The translations under genes and the position numbers were made by a program. From a virus, in the IMG/VR virus record IMGVR_UViG_3300043409_000227, positions 1-25,245 of that record: DNA of 25,245 nt; one strand, written 5' to 3'. This document shows positions 11,571 through 20,657 of the stretch, piece after piece (position 1 is the first letter of the stretch; each line of letters opens with the position of its first letter). The notes beneath the pieces were generated by a model that searched no databases, was not told the DNA's origin, and was given only the letters and a program-made list of their open reading frames with translations.

Positions 11571-11670
11571 CACCCCCCCGTCACCAAAATGTTACCTCCC
11601 ACACCCCCACCCCCCTCCATATAGGAACACCCCCCGTCACAAAAAGTTTAACTTCCACACCCCCCACCCC
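11571..11670 (+). repeat. C-rich imperfect direct repeat before the small terminase gene
   Basis: Two copies of about 43 bases (11571-11613 and 11628-11670) share CACCCCCCGTCAC, an A-rich run, a GTTA/GTTTAACTTCC-like middle and CACACCCCC ends. They fill the gap between the HNH and small terminase genes. Paired repeats at this place could be the packaging recognition site; this is an inference. Confidence 0.5.
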
Positions 11671-12309
11671 ATGTGCTATAAACCCATCGTGCAAATCGTT
11701 CCAGAACAACACGTTCCGGTTGTTGACGCAATAAACCTATCGGACATCCCGATGTTGGAGAGGGCGCGGCTTGCCTGTAAGACGGCGAGGGAATTGTTTG
11801 GCGATGCCCCGGAGCCAAGTGAAGATGACAAGAACCAAGCCCGAGAAACCTTCAAGGCGTTTACGGACAACAAAGGCGTGAGAGCACCCTCCATGTCGGT
11901 TGTTTCGACTTACCCCAACGCTTCGCTTGTCTATCTAGACCAGATGCTTTCCGAGTACGACCACGAACTGATTAATAGTGCGGTGCGTATCAGGGAGTAC
12001 ACCAAGAACAAGCTGCTGGTGGAGTCTGAGAACCCCGATGGGAAGATCAGGATCAGGGCATTGGAACTGCTGGGCAAGATGAAAGATGTGGGTTTGTTCA
12101 CAGACCGCATAGAGATCACGCACAAGACCAAGACCGACGAGGAGTTGGAAGATGAACTCCATAAGAAGCTGGAACGGTACATGGGCAGTGCGTTGGAGGT
12201 CGAGGATGTAACATCCCTTGAGGAAGAGGACGAGTCTGATGCCCCCGTCAAAGAAAGCCTCTCTGATATTGCTCAGTTAGATGACCTTATCGACGATTTA
12301 ACCCCATAA
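11671..12309 (+). CDS. terS: Terminase small subunit
   Basis: A 212-residue protein immediately before the large terminase gene. The middle has helices ending in NPDGKIRIRALELLGKMKD, then VGLFTDRIE, which resembles the C-terminal part of the oligomerisation core in phage small terminases. The N-terminal part (DIPMLERARLACKTARELF) would hold the DNA-binding region and the tail is acidic (DLIDDLTP). It should recognise the packaging site and feed the large subunit. No ribosome binding site precedes ATG 11671 because the upstream is C-rich; an internal ATG at 11752 has none either, so the start is uncertain. Confidence 0.75.
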   Translation: MCYKPIVQIVPEQHVPVVDAINLSDIPMLERARLACKTARELFGDAPEPSEDDKNQARETFKAFTDNKGVRAPSMSVVSTYPNASLVYLDQMLSEYDHELINSAVRIREYTKNKLLVESENPDGKIRIRALELLGKMKDVGLFTDRIEITHKTKTDEELEDELHKKLERYMGSALEVEDVTSLEEEDESDAPVKESLSDIAQLDDLIDDLTP

Positions 12310-12310
12310 A

Positions 12311-13900
12311 GTGACCCCCGCTGCCCTTTCTGCGCTCAAAAACAACCTGCATAGGCTGAATTCCGTACAAAAAGCGGAAGTTTTGGACTTAATATCCGAG
12401 TTAGAGCACCGAAAGGTCGTCAAACAGGCCAGAATCTCCCTCCTTGCGTTCATTAAGTTCATTGAACCAGATTATAAGATAGGCGAACACCACAAACGGC
12501 TGGCTACGCTACTGGAGTGCCTAGCTAACGGGACAAAAGACCGCATTTCAGTCAATATTGCCCCCCGTTTTGGCAAATCTCACCTCGTTTCGTACTATTT
12601 TCCAGCTTGGTTTTTAGGTATTCACCCCGAGCAGAAGGTCATGATGGTGTCCCACACGGCTGATTTGGCCGTGGACTTTGGCCGGAAGGTGCGAAACCTG
12701 ATTGCCAGCGAGAAGTATCAGGAGATTTTCGGGGGGAAGGATGGTGTCGAGTTATCTCAGGATTCAAAATCGGCGGGGCGTTGGCATACTAATCATGGGG
12801 GCGAGTACTTTGCAGTCGGTGTTGGCGGTGCCATCGCGGGGCGCGGTGCAGACTTGCTACTTATTGACGACCCGCACAACGAGCAAGACATCATCAACGG
12901 CAACCTTGATGTGTTCGACAAAGCCTACGAGTGGTTCACCACCGGGGCAAGAACCCGACTGATGCCGGGGGGCAGGATTGCCATCGTCCAAACCCGCTGG
13001 GCTACCAACGATCTGACAGGCCGTGTCGTCAAGGATATGGTCATGAACGAGGGGTCAGACCAATATGAGGTGGTGGAGTTCCCGGCCATTCTGGAAAAGG
13101 AAGTTGAGGTTGAAGAAGACGGGGTGATGCAGACCCAGTTCATCCAGAAGTCCTTATGGCCCGAGCAATGGCCGCTGGACGCGCTTCTCAAGACCAAAGC
13201 CTCCATGCCGTCCTATCAATGGTCGGCTCAATATATGCAGAACCCCACCTCGGAAGAGGGGGCGATTGTGAAACGGGAGTGGTGGCGGGTGTGGCAGGAT
13301 GATGTACCCCCCAAATGCGACTTCATTATCCAGTCTTGGGATACGGCATTTGAGAAACACAACCGAGCGGACTATAGTGCGTGTACGACATGGGGCGTCT
13401 GGTGGCCTGAGAAAGACCCGCAGGATAACCCCACCGGGGCCGCAAACATCATCATACTGGACAGCTTCAAGGATCGGATGGAGTTTCCGGAACTGAAGAA
13501 AGTGGCGTTGGAGCATTACCATGCGTGGAACACGGAGAGCACACCGGTCTCGCTGATCGTCGAGAAGAAAGCATCAGGCGCACCACTTATCTATGAGTTA
13601 CGTGCGATGGGTATCCCGGTGCAGGAGTACACCCCAAGCAAAGGGCAGGATAAGATAGCACGGTTGCATTCGGTGTCGGACTTCTTCGCATCGGGGATTG
13701 TGTGGGCACCGCAGACTCGGTGGGCCGAGGAGTTGGTCGATGAGGTTGCGGAGTTCCCGGCAGGGTCACACGATGACTTGGTGGATGCGACAACGCTGGC
13801 ATTGATGAGGTTCCGACAAGGTGGGTTCTTGCGATTGGCAAGCGATGAGAAAGACCCGATAAAGAGATTCAAGTCCCGGCGAAACATCGGGTACTACTAA
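12311..13900 (+). CDS. terL: Terminase large subunit
   Basis: A 529-residue two-domain packaging motor. The ATPase half has a Walker A variant APRFGKS (84-90), Walker B LLLIDDPH (182-189) and the coupling motif QTRW (227-230). The RNase H-like nuclease half has D344 in QSWDTAF, E418 in IVEKKASG and the acidic cluster SHDDLVDA (486-493). All expected catalytic positions are present. It cuts concatemeric DNA and drives it through the portal. The start is GTG 12311, one base after the stop of the small subunit, with only a weak ribosome binding site, so translation is probably coupled. Confidence 0.95.
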   Translation: MTPAALSALKNNLHRLNSVQKAEVLDLISELEHRKVVKQARISLLAFIKFIEPDYKIGEHHKRLATLLECLANGTKDRISVNIAPRFGKSHLVSYYFPAWFLGIHPEQKVMMVSHTADLAVDFGRKVRNLIASEKYQEIFGGKDGVELSQDSKSAGRWHTNHGGEYFAVGVGGAIAGRGADLLLIDDPHNEQDIINGNLDVFDKAYEWFTTGARTRLMPGGRIAIVQTRWATNDLTGRVVKDMVMNEGSDQYEVVEFPAILEKEVEVEEDGVMQTQFIQKSLWPEQWPLDALLKTKASMPSYQWSAQYMQNPTSEEGAIVKREWWRVWQDDVPPKCDFIIQSWDTAFEKHNRADYSACTTWGVWWPEKDPQDNPTGAANIIILDSFKDRMEFPELKKVALEHYHAWNTESTPVSLIVEKKASGAPLIYELRAMGIPVQEYTPSKGQDKIARLHSVSDFFASGIVWAPQTRWAEELVDEVAEFPAGSHDDLVDATTLALMRFRQGGFLRLASDEKDPIKRFKSRRNIGYY

Positions 13901-13910
13901 AGGATAGATC

Positions 13911-16388
13911 ATGGCAATGGACAAATCGCTCTACGAAGCCCCGCAAGGATTGGAAGCCCTCGCTGAAGAAGAACCGGTTGAAGGTATTGAGATTGAGATT
14001 GAAGACCCGGAGTCAGTCAAGATCAACGGCGAAGAAGTCATGCCGGAGGAAGGTGACGAGGGAGAGTTTGGGGACAACCTCGCGGAGATCATAGATGAAC
14101 GGGCTTTGACGACCCTTTCCAGTGAACTGCTGGGGGACTATGAGTCGGATGTCTCTTCCCGCAAAGACTGGTTGGATACCTACGTCAAGGGTCTGAAACT
14201 GCTGGGTCTGAAGTACGAGGAACGCTCTGAGCCGTGGCCGGGGGCGTGTGGTGTGTTCCACCCGCTTCTGATGGAGTCAGCAGTCAAGTTCCAGTCAGAG
14301 ACCATCATGGAGACATTCCCCGCGATGGGGCCGGTCAAGACGCTGATCATCGGCAAAGAAACGCCGGATAAGAAAGAAGCAGCGGTTCGTGTGCAGGATG
14401 ACATGAACTATGAATTGACCGAAGTGATGGTTGAGTACCGCCCCGAGCATGAGCGGCTCTTGATCTCCATGTGTCTGTCGGGCAACGCCTTCAAGAAGAT
14501 TTACTTCGACCCATCCCTTGATCGGGCGGCTGCGCCATTTATCCCCGCAGAAGATATCGTGGTGCCTTACGGTGCAACAAGCCTTGAGTCAGCCGAGCGC
14601 GTGACCCACCGGATGCGTAAGACCGAGAACGAGATGCGCCGGTTGCAGGTAGCAGGGTTCTACCGGGACGTTGATCTGGGGGAACCGCAGACCGTCATGG
14701 ATGATGTGGAGAAGCAAAAAGCCAAGGAGCAGGGGTTCAACGCTTCCATAGATGACCGCTTCCAGTTGCTGGAGATGCACGTTGATCTGGACTTGGGGGG
14801 CTATGAGGACTTGGGTGAAGATGGAGAACCCACCGGCATTGCGCTGCCCTATGTCGTGACGATTGAGAAGGGAACTACACAAATTCTGTCTATCCGGCGC
14901 AATTGGCTGGAGGACGACAAGAGAAAGCTGAAGCGTCAGCACTTCGTACACTATGGATACATCCCCGGCTTTGGATTCTACTACTTCGGTCTGATACATC
15001 TTATTGGTGGGCATACACAAGCCGCCACCTCCCTGCTTCGCCAATTGGTTGATGCGGGAACCCTGTCTAACCTGCCGGGGGGTTTGAAGTCCAGAGGACT
15101 CCGTATTAAAGGTGACGATACCCCCATCGCACCGGGAGAGTTCAGGGACGTAGATGTACCCTCTGGAGCCATCCGCGATAACATCTTGCCGCTCCCCTAT
15201 AAAGAGCCGAGCCAGACCCTGTCGGGATTGCTGGACAAGATCGTGCTGGATGGTCAGAAGTTCGCTGCCACGGCTGACTTGAATATGTCGGATATGTCGG
15301 CGCAAGCCCCGGTGGGTACGACACTGGCTGTGCTTGAGCGGATATTGAAGGTGATGAGCGCGGTTCAGGCTCGGATTCACTACGCTATGAAGCAGGAGTT
15401 CAAACTCCTGAAGTTGATCATTCGTGACAACACGCCTACCGAGTACAGCTACGAACCAGAGTCTGGTAGCCGCAAGGCCAAGCAGTCTGACTACGATCAG
15501 GTTAACGTCATTCCGGTCTCAGACCCTAACGCCTCCACGATGGCGCAAAAGGTTGTGCAGTACCAGACCGTGATGCAGATGTCCCAAAACGCACCGCAAC
15601 TCTACGATATGGCTTACCTCCACCGTCAGATGCTGGAGGTCATAGGGATCAAGAACTTTGAGAAGATTGTCCCAAGCCCTGACGATATGAAGCCTACCGA
15701 CCCCGTGTCCGAGAACATGGCAATCATGAACGGTAAACCAGTTAAAGCCTTCATGTATCAGGATCATCAAGCCCACCTCGGTGTGCATATTGCAGCTACA
15801 CAAGACCCGAAGTTGGCGCAAGTCATGGGTCAGAACCCGCAAGCCCAAGCACTCATGGCCGCAGCGCAAGCCCACATCATGGAGCACGTGGCATTCCAGT
15901 ATCGCCGTGAGATTGAGCAACAGCTTGGAGCCGCCCTGCCCCCGATGCCGGATAAGGACTCCGACGACGATGATTTCACGTTGGCTCCAGAGGTTGAGGT
16001 TCAACTCTCCGCACTGGTTGCCCAAGCCGCACAGCAGCTACTCCAGAAGAACAAAGGAGAGGCGGCTGCACAACAAGCCCAGCAACAGCAGCAAGACCCG
16101 CTCATCCAGATGCAGCAGCAGGAACTTCAGATCAAGAAAGCAGAAGTTGACCGCAAGGCCAAGAAGGACGCAGCCGATGCCGCTGGTAAAGCAGATGAAC
16201 TTAAACTGCGTGAGACGGAGATCAACAACCGGATGCAGTTGGATGGGGCGCGAATTGGTGTGGACATCAAGAAGCATCAGGTTGATAGCCAGCGTCAACA
16301 GGAGTTGGAGGGGGTTCGCATGGGCATCGACATCGCCAAGCACAAGTCCCAGCAAGTCCAGCAACCTAAAAAGACGGGTGACCAATGA
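13911..16388 (+). CDS. Portal protein, P22-like
   Basis: An 825-residue protein. After an acidic N-terminus come the portal features: WPGACGVFHPLLMESAVKF, NAFKKIYFDPSLDRA and FIPAEDIVVPYGATSLESA in the wing region, then GFGFYYFGLIHLIGG, the SLLRQLVDAGTLSNLPGG helix and a stem/crown region. The last 130 residues are Q-rich and helical (QQAQQQQQDPLIQMQQQEL), consistent with a barrel like that of P22 gp1. It forms the dodecameric channel at one capsid vertex. AGGA precedes ATG 13911, and the stop overlaps the next ATG (ATGA). Confidence 0.9.
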   Translation: MAMDKSLYEAPQGLEALAEEEPVEGIEIEIEDPESVKINGEEVMPEEGDEGEFGDNLAEIIDERALTTLSSELLGDYESDVSSRKDWLDTYVKGLKLLGLKYEERSEPWPGACGVFHPLLMESAVKFQSETIMETFPAMGPVKTLIIGKETPDKKEAAVRVQDDMNYELTEVMVEYRPEHERLLISMCLSGNAFKKIYFDPSLDRAAAPFIPAEDIVVPYGATSLESAERVTHRMRKTENEMRRLQVAGFYRDVDLGEPQTVMDDVEKQKAKEQGFNASIDDRFQLLEMHVDLDLGGYEDLGEDGEPTGIALPYVVTIEKGTTQILSIRRNWLEDDKRKLKRQHFVHYGYIPGFGFYYFGLIHLIGGHTQAATSLLRQLVDAGTLSNLPGGLKSRGLRIKGDDTPIAPGEFRDVDVPSGAIRDNILPLPYKEPSQTLSGLLDKIVLDGQKFAATADLNMSDMSAQAPVGTTLAVLERILKVMSAVQARIHYAMKQEFKLLKLIIRDNTPTEYSYEPESGSRKAKQSDYDQVNVIPVSDPNASTMAQKVVQYQTVMQMSQNAPQLYDMAYLHRQMLEVIGIKNFEKIVPSPDDMKPTDPVSENMAIMNGKPVKAFMYQDHQAHLGVHIAATQDPKLAQVMGQNPQAQALMAAAQAHIMEHVAFQYRREIEQQLGAALPPMPDKDSDDDDFTLAPEVEVQLSALVAQAAQQLLQKNKGEAAAQQAQQQQQDPLIQMQQQELQIKKAEVDRKAKKDAADAAGKADELKLRETEINNRMQLDGARIGVDIKKHQVDSQRQQELEGVRMGIDIAKHKSQQVQQPKKTGDQ

Positions 16389-16591
16389 CAATAGCCGTAG
16401 ACCAGACGCTTCAGTTTATTGTTGACAGTCTCCATGAGAAGCAGATGGAGTTACAGGAATTTATTGGTAACGGAACCATTAAAGATTTCAATGAGTACCA
16501 CAGACTTTGCGGGGTCATCCAAGGCCTGACATTCGCAAAAGAGATAATCACCGGCCTTGCAAAACGATTGGAGACTGACGACGATGAGTGA
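16385..16591 (+). CDS. Small hypothetical protein after portal, 68 aa
   Basis: A 68-residue helical protein (MELQEFIGNGTIKDFNEYHR, then GVIQGLTFAKEIITGLAKRLE, with an acidic end). ATG 16385 overlaps the portal stop (ATGA) and its own stop overlaps the GroES-like start by eight bases. No family is recognised with confidence. The tight coupling places it in the head-morphogenesis cluster. Confidence 0.65.
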   Translation: MTIAVDQTLQFIVDSLHEKQMELQEFIGNGTIKDFNEYHRLCGVIQGLTFAKEIITGLAKRLETDDDE

Positions 16592-16976
16592 AATCTTGAT
16601 TGGGGCGAACGGAACGCCTCTCCCAGATACAGCAGAAAAGAAAGCCAAGCAGATACCGGAGCCGTCCGGGTTCCATCTCTTGTGTATGGTTCCTGAAGTT
16701 GAAGAGACGTTTGATAGCGGCATTATCAAAGCAGATACCACTCTTTTTGCGGAGGAACGGCTTACTACGGTTCTGTTCGTCATGAAGTTTGGGCCAGATG
16801 CTTACAAAGACCTTACAAAGTTTCCTACTGGGCCTTGGTGCAAAGAAGGTGATTTTGTTCTGGTTCGTCCGCACTCAGGATCACGCCTGAAGATTCACGG
16901 ACGCGAGTTCCGCATCATTAACGATGATACCGTCGAGGCCGTAGTTGAAGACCCTCGCGGAATCTCACGGGCATAG
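16584..16976 (+). CDS. GroES-like (Cpn10-fold) protein, probable
   Basis: A 130-residue protein with the outline of a GroES-type beta barrel: an N-terminal PEPSGFHLLCMVPEVEETFD, a 'GIIKAD' element as in the mobile-loop region, VLFVMKFGPDAY, then PWCKEGDFVLVRPHSGSRLKIHGREFRIIND. The 'CKxGDxVL ... G.E(Y/F)RII' pattern is typical of co-chaperonins. Phage copies (such as T4 gp31) help the host chaperonin to fold the capsid protein, which fits a place between portal and scaffold. The frame is open to 16557; ATG 16584 is chosen because it overlaps the previous stop. The call is probable, not certain. Confidence 0.55.
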   Translation: MSEILIGANGTPLPDTAEKKAKQIPEPSGFHLLCMVPEVEETFDSGIIKADTTLFAEERLTTVLFVMKFGPDAYKDLTKFPTGPWCKEGDFVLVRPHSGSRLKIHGREFRIINDDTVEAVVEDPRGISRA

Positions 16977-16986
16977 GGGGTAGATC

Positions 16987-17952
16987 ATGGCTGATAACTT
17001 CAAGTTTCCAGACGAAGTGGATAACGTAGACCAGACCAAACAGGTTGAATCGGTTGACGCTCCTGAAATCGAAATAGAAATCGTTGACGATGCTCCTCCC
17101 GAGGATCAACGGCGTTTGCCCCTGCCTAAGAAGCAGGTAGAAGAATTAGAGGCAGACGATCTTGAGGAGTATGACGGTAAGGTCAAGTACCGTTTGAGTC
17201 AGATGAAGAAGGTCTGGCACGACGAGCGGCGGGACAAAGAAACCGCTATTCGTGAGCGGGAAGAAGCGTTTAACTATGCTCAGGCAAAAGACAGAGAAAT
17301 CAGGGAACTACGAGCAAAAGTGGGACAGGGTGAACAGATGTTTGTCACCGAGGTCACCAAGTCTGCTACGGGTGAGATTGCCGCCGCTAAAGACCGCCTG
17401 AAGAAAGCCTATGAGGCCGGGGATTCCGATCTGATTGCTGACGCGCAGGAAGAGCTAACTGACGCTAAGTTTCGGATGCGGGATATCCAGTCCTTAAAAC
17501 CTTCTTTACAAGTTGAAAACAATGATGTACAACAGGCTCAACAGCCTAGAGCACAGGCTCCAGTTGTCGATACCAAAGCGGAATCATGGAGAACGAGAAA
17601 CACATGGTTTGGCGTTGACAAGAAAATGACTGGGTTTGCGCTAGGATTGCATCAGGAATTGGTTGAAGCCGGGGTAGACCCCCGTAGCGATGACTACTAC
17701 GATAAAGTCAACGCTGAAGTTAAACAGGCTTTTCCTGATCGGTTTGAAGCGGAAGACCCCGGCCATACGGATGTGCAGGATAAGTCTCCCCAGCGTACCA
17801 AAGCGTCATCTGTTGTTGCTCCCGTTTCACGGACTACCGCGCCGCGACGAATTCGGCTCACAACGTCCCAGTCAGCCCTTGTCAAACGACTTGGACTCAC
17901 GCCCGAAGCGTATGTACGTGAAATGATGAAATCGGAGAACAATAATGGCTGA
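16987..17952 (+). CDS. Scaffolding protein, probable
   Basis: A 321-residue protein with the layout of podovirus scaffolds. It has an acidic N-terminus (PEIEIEIVDDAPPED), a long charged coiled coil (about 75-165), a Q/A-rich hinge (DVQQAQQPRAQAP) and a basic C-terminus (TTAPRRIRLTTSQSALVKRLG) that would bind the capsid protein. It lies between portal and major capsid genes, the usual place. It should direct procapsid assembly and then leave. AGGGGGTAGATC precedes ATG 16987. The stop overlaps the next ATG. Confidence 0.7.
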   Translation: MADNFKFPDEVDNVDQTKQVESVDAPEIEIEIVDDAPPEDQRRLPLPKKQVEELEADDLEEYDGKVKYRLSQMKKVWHDERRDKETAIREREEAFNYAQAKDREIRELRAKVGQGEQMFVTEVTKSATGEIAAAKDRLKKAYEAGDSDLIADAQEELTDAKFRMRDIQSLKPSLQVENNDVQQAQQPRAQAPVVDTKAESWRTRNTWFGVDKKMTGFALGLHQELVEAGVDPRSDDYYDKVNAEVKQAFPDRFEAEDPGHTDVQDKSPQRTKASSVVAPVSRTTAPRRIRLTTSQSALVKRLGLTPEAYVREMMKSENNNG

Positions 17953-18397
17953 TAACCGCTTGGCACGTGAACTGGAATCCCGCGAAACTACTCAACGCGC
18001 TAAAGCGTGGGCACCTCCACAACTACTGCCTTCGCCTAACCCCCAACCGGGATGGGCATTCAGGTGGGTACGGACATCTCTTGTAGGTCAGTACGACCCA
18101 ACAAATGTCTCTGCAAAATTTCGTGAGGGCTGGGAGCCGGTTAAAGCTGAAGATCATCCAGAAATACCGTCTCAGTCCGACCAGAATAGTCGTTTTAAAG
18201 GCAGCATCGAGATTGGCGGCTTGCTGTTGTGCAAGATTCCACAGGAGTTTATGGATCAACGCGCAGCGCATTACAAACGTGCAAGCGACAATCAAGTTGA
18301 AGCCGTTGATAGTAGCTTTATGAAGACCAACGACCCAAGGATGCCTCTGTTTTCAGAGAAGAAGTCATCTACCTCCTTTGGTCGCGGGGCTAAATAA
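17945..18397 (+). CDS. Conserved head-cluster protein, 150 aa
   Basis: A 150-residue protein with a charged N-terminal helix (NRLARELESRETTQRAKAW), a proline-rich link and PGWAFRWVRTSLVG, then NVSAKFREGWEPVKAEDHPE. From memory this 'FRWVR...REGWEPV..EDHPE' pattern recurs in aquatic phage head clusters, always next to the capsid gene, but the function is not known. GGAG precedes ATG 17945, which overlaps the scaffold stop by eight bases. A capsid-associated role is inferred from position. Confidence 0.65.
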   Translation: MADNRLARELESRETTQRAKAWAPPQLLPSPNPQPGWAFRWVRTSLVGQYDPTNVSAKFREGWEPVKAEDHPEIPSQSDQNSRFKGSIEIGGLLLCKIPQEFMDQRAAHYKRASDNQVEAVDSSFMKTNDPRMPLFSEKKSSTSFGRGAK

Positions 18398-18420
18398 CTT
18401 AACTTTTTAGGAGTCTAACA

Positions 18421-19053
18421 ATGGCTTATCCGACAGTTTCAGCCGCTTACGGGTTTCGTCCCGTAAATCTACTGGGAGGACAGGTTTTCTCTGGTTCCAC
18501 TCGGCAGATGGCTATTGCGTCTGGTCATGACACCAATATTTTCTTTGGTGATTGCGTGATCATGTCTGCCAATGGCTGTATCAACAACAACACCGTTACC
18601 AATACTGGTACGGCAATTGTTGGAATTTTCATGGGTTGCAGCTACATCAATACGTCTGGTCAGCGTGTGTTTGGGCAGTACTACCCAGCCAAGATCTCCA
18701 ACGCTGTTGACGGCCCTAACGCCACCGTTGCTTTTGTTGCTGACGATCCCGATCTGGTAATGAAAGTTGCCATTCAATCTGCCGCTGATGCCGCTCCGTC
18801 CGCTAGTCAGAAGGACCGTGCCGCTCTGGTAGGTGGAAACGTGGATATCATCTACCAAACCGTTACTGGCAGTACGGCTACGGGTGATGGTACTCAAGGG
18901 GTAAAAAACGTTGGTGTGGCCTCCGCTACGCTTCCTGTCAAAATCATCGACGTTGTTCCCGATACCGCGCCAGCTACCGGCTCGTTCGTGGAAGTTTTGG
19001 TTACTTGGAACCAATTCGCCCATCTGTATCGCAACACAACTGCGTTGGCGTAA
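18421..19053 (+). CDS. Capsid-associated, decoration-like protein
   Basis: A 210-residue protein rich in small residues and predicted strands. It begins YGFRPVNLLGGQVFSGSTRQ and has IFFGDCVIM and QYYPAKISNAVDG. It has no visible catalytic motif. It lies directly before the major capsid gene and has a strong AGGAG site, which implies high expression. A head-decoration or stabilising protein fits these facts. Tail-tube or other structural roles cannot be excluded. Confidence 0.6.
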   Translation: MAYPTVSAAYGFRPVNLLGGQVFSGSTRQMAIASGHDTNIFFGDCVIMSANGCINNNTVTNTGTAIVGIFMGCSYINTSGQRVFGQYYPAKISNAVDGPNATVAFVADDPDLVMKVAIQSAADAAPSASQKDRAALVGGNVDIIYQTVTGSTATGDGTQGVKNVGVASATLPVKIIDVVPDTAPATGSFVEVLVTWNQFAHLYRNTTALA

Positions 19054-19064
19054 GGAGATAAATC

Positions 19065-19973
19065 ATGGCTATTTCACGCGCACAACTACTGAAAGAACTT
19101 CTTCCGGGTTTGAATGCTCTGTTTGGTCTGGAGTATGCAAAGTACGGTGAAGAGCATAAAGAGATTTTCGAAACCGAAACCTCCGAGCGTTCTTTTGAAG
19201 AAGAAACGAAACTGTCTGGCTTCAGTGCCGCCCCTGTGAAGAACGAAGGAAGCGCGATTTCCTACGACAACGCACAGGAAGCATGGACTGCCAGATACCA
19301 ACACGAAACTATTGCTCTTGGTTTCTCGGTGACAGAAGAGGCTGTCGAAGACAACCTGTATGACTCTCTGTCTGCCCGTTACACCAAGGCTCTGGCTCGT
19401 GCTATGGCGTACACCAAGCAAGTTAAGGCTGCTGCTATCCTTAACAACGCATTTGCTGGTGGCCCGACCTACGGTGACGGTGTTGTCCTGTGTTCTGCTT
19501 CGCATCCGCTGGTTTCCGGTGGCACGAACAGCAATACGGGCGGTGCTGCCGACCTGAATGAAACCTCGCTTGAGGCTGCTGTTATTCAGATCGCTGGTTG
19601 GACAGATGAGCGTGGTTTGCTGATCGCCGCCAAGCCCCGTAAGCTGATTGTTCCTCCTGCTTTGATGTTTGTTGCTACGCGTCTTCTGGAAACGGAACTG
19701 CGTACCAGTACCAACAACAACGACATCAACGCTCTGAAGAACAATGGTTCAATTCCTGAAGGGTACCGTGTAAACCACTTCCTGACGGATACGAACGCGT
19801 GGTTCCTGATGACTGACGTACCTAACGGTCTGAAGCACTTTGTCCGGACGCCGCTGGCGAACTCAATGGATGGTGACTTTGACACTGGTAACGTAAGGTA
19901 CAAGAGCCGCGAACGGTATTCGTTTGGTGCTTCTGATCCGCTGGGCATCTTCGGTGCCTCTGGTTCTAGCTAA
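19065..19973 (+). CDS. Major capsid protein, Mu gpT-like (HK97 fold)
   Basis: A 302-residue protein with features of Mu-type gpT major head subunits: LLPGLNALFGLEY, ETSERSFEEETKLSGF (N-arm/E-loop), AISYDNAQEAWTARYQHETIALGFSVTEEAVEDNLYD in the central part, then a long helix with RAMAYTKQVKAAAILNNAF, and RKLIVPPALMFVATRLLETE. It should form the icosahedral shell. AAGGAG precedes ATG 19065. The gene is followed by a hairpin-rich 160-base gap. Confidence 0.85.
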   Translation: MAISRAQLLKELLPGLNALFGLEYAKYGEEHKEIFETETSERSFEEETKLSGFSAAPVKNEGSAISYDNAQEAWTARYQHETIALGFSVTEEAVEDNLYDSLSARYTKALARAMAYTKQVKAAAILNNAFAGGPTYGDGVVLCSASHPLVSGGTNSNTGGAADLNETSLEAAVIQIAGWTDERGLLIAAKPRKLIVPPALMFVATRLLETELRTSTNNNDINALKNNGSIPEGYRVNHFLTDTNAWFLMTDVPNGLKHFVRTPLANSMDGDFDTGNVRYKSRERYSFGASDPLGIFGASGSS

Positions 19974-20137
19974 TGTAGTATAGTAGTAAGTAGGGCGGTG
20001 GGTTCTCCCCACCTTAATGACTGCCTGTGGTGCAGCACCCTATGTTTTACCGATCTGGGAATTTTACGCATAGCGACTGCCCCAGCAGACTTGTTAGAGA
20101 CTCTATGCGGATGTGCTAACACACTAGGAGTTTTTCA
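19974..20137 (+). other. Gap after the capsid gene with hairpins
   Basis: This gap has no gene. It holds GGTGGG/CCCACC (19997-20002 with 20008-20013), GGTGC-A-GCACC (20029-20039) and a GCATAG/CTATGC pair (about 20068-20107). None has a real U-run, so they are more likely mRNA-stabilising or partial-termination structures than a strong terminator. No tRNA fold is seen. Confidence 0.4.
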
Positions 20138-20650
20138 ATGTCTATCTCAACCTTCGATGGCCCCGTCCGTTCGCTTAACGGTTTCTACTCCCAAGGGCCG
20201 GGAAACATCCTCACCCTTGGTGCTACGGTAACGCTTTCTGTTGCTACCCACGCTGGTCATACCCTGCTGGTTCCGGCAACCTGCGCTATAACGCTCCCAA
20301 CTATTATTACTACGGCCGATGCGGCAACTGCTGGCCCCGGCTCTGATCCCAATACCCTGAACAACATTGGCGTTGAATTCAATCTGTTCTACAACGCCAT
20401 CGCTACGGACACCACTTCCCAGACAGTAACTTGCGGTGGTTCAGATAAATTTGTTGGTTCGTTGACGGTGATGGGTACTACGACGATGGCTTTTGCCTCT
20501 GTGACCAACACGATTATTACGTTGAACAAAACCACCACTGGTGGAGCAGCACGGGGTAGCATGATTAAGCTAGTTCCGCTGGCGGCTAATCTTTGGTCTG
20601 TCAACGGCATCCTGCTTGGTTCGGGTAGTGTTGCCACGCCTTTCTCCTAA
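20138..20650 (+). CDS. Beta-rich structural protein, 170 aa
   Basis: A 170-residue protein rich in Thr, Ala, Gly and Val, with alternating strand-like stretches (TLGATVTLSVATHAGHTLLV; TITLNK-type segments) and no charged active site. Such composition is typical of phage decoration or fibre-like virion proteins. AGGAG precedes ATG 20138. It shares style, but no obvious sequence repeat, with the next gene. The function is not known. Confidence 0.6.
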   Translation: MSISTFDGPVRSLNGFYSQGPGNILTLGATVTLSVATHAGHTLLVPATCAITLPTIITTADAATAGPGSDPNTLNNIGVEFNLFYNAIATDTTSQTVTCGGSDKFVGSLTVMGTTTMAFASVTNTIITLNKTTTGGAARGSMIKLVPLAANLWSVNGILLGSGSVATPFS

Positions 20651-20657
20651 CCTTCGG

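Noticed and set aside
14589-15380. Minus-strand open frame of 263 codons
   Set aside because: It lies fully inside the portal gene in antisense; composition and lack of a start site mark it as a shadow.
19974-20137. tRNA gene after the capsid gene
   Set aside because: Some stems are visible, but there is no cloverleaf with an acceptor stem and T-loop (GTTCRA-type) sequence.
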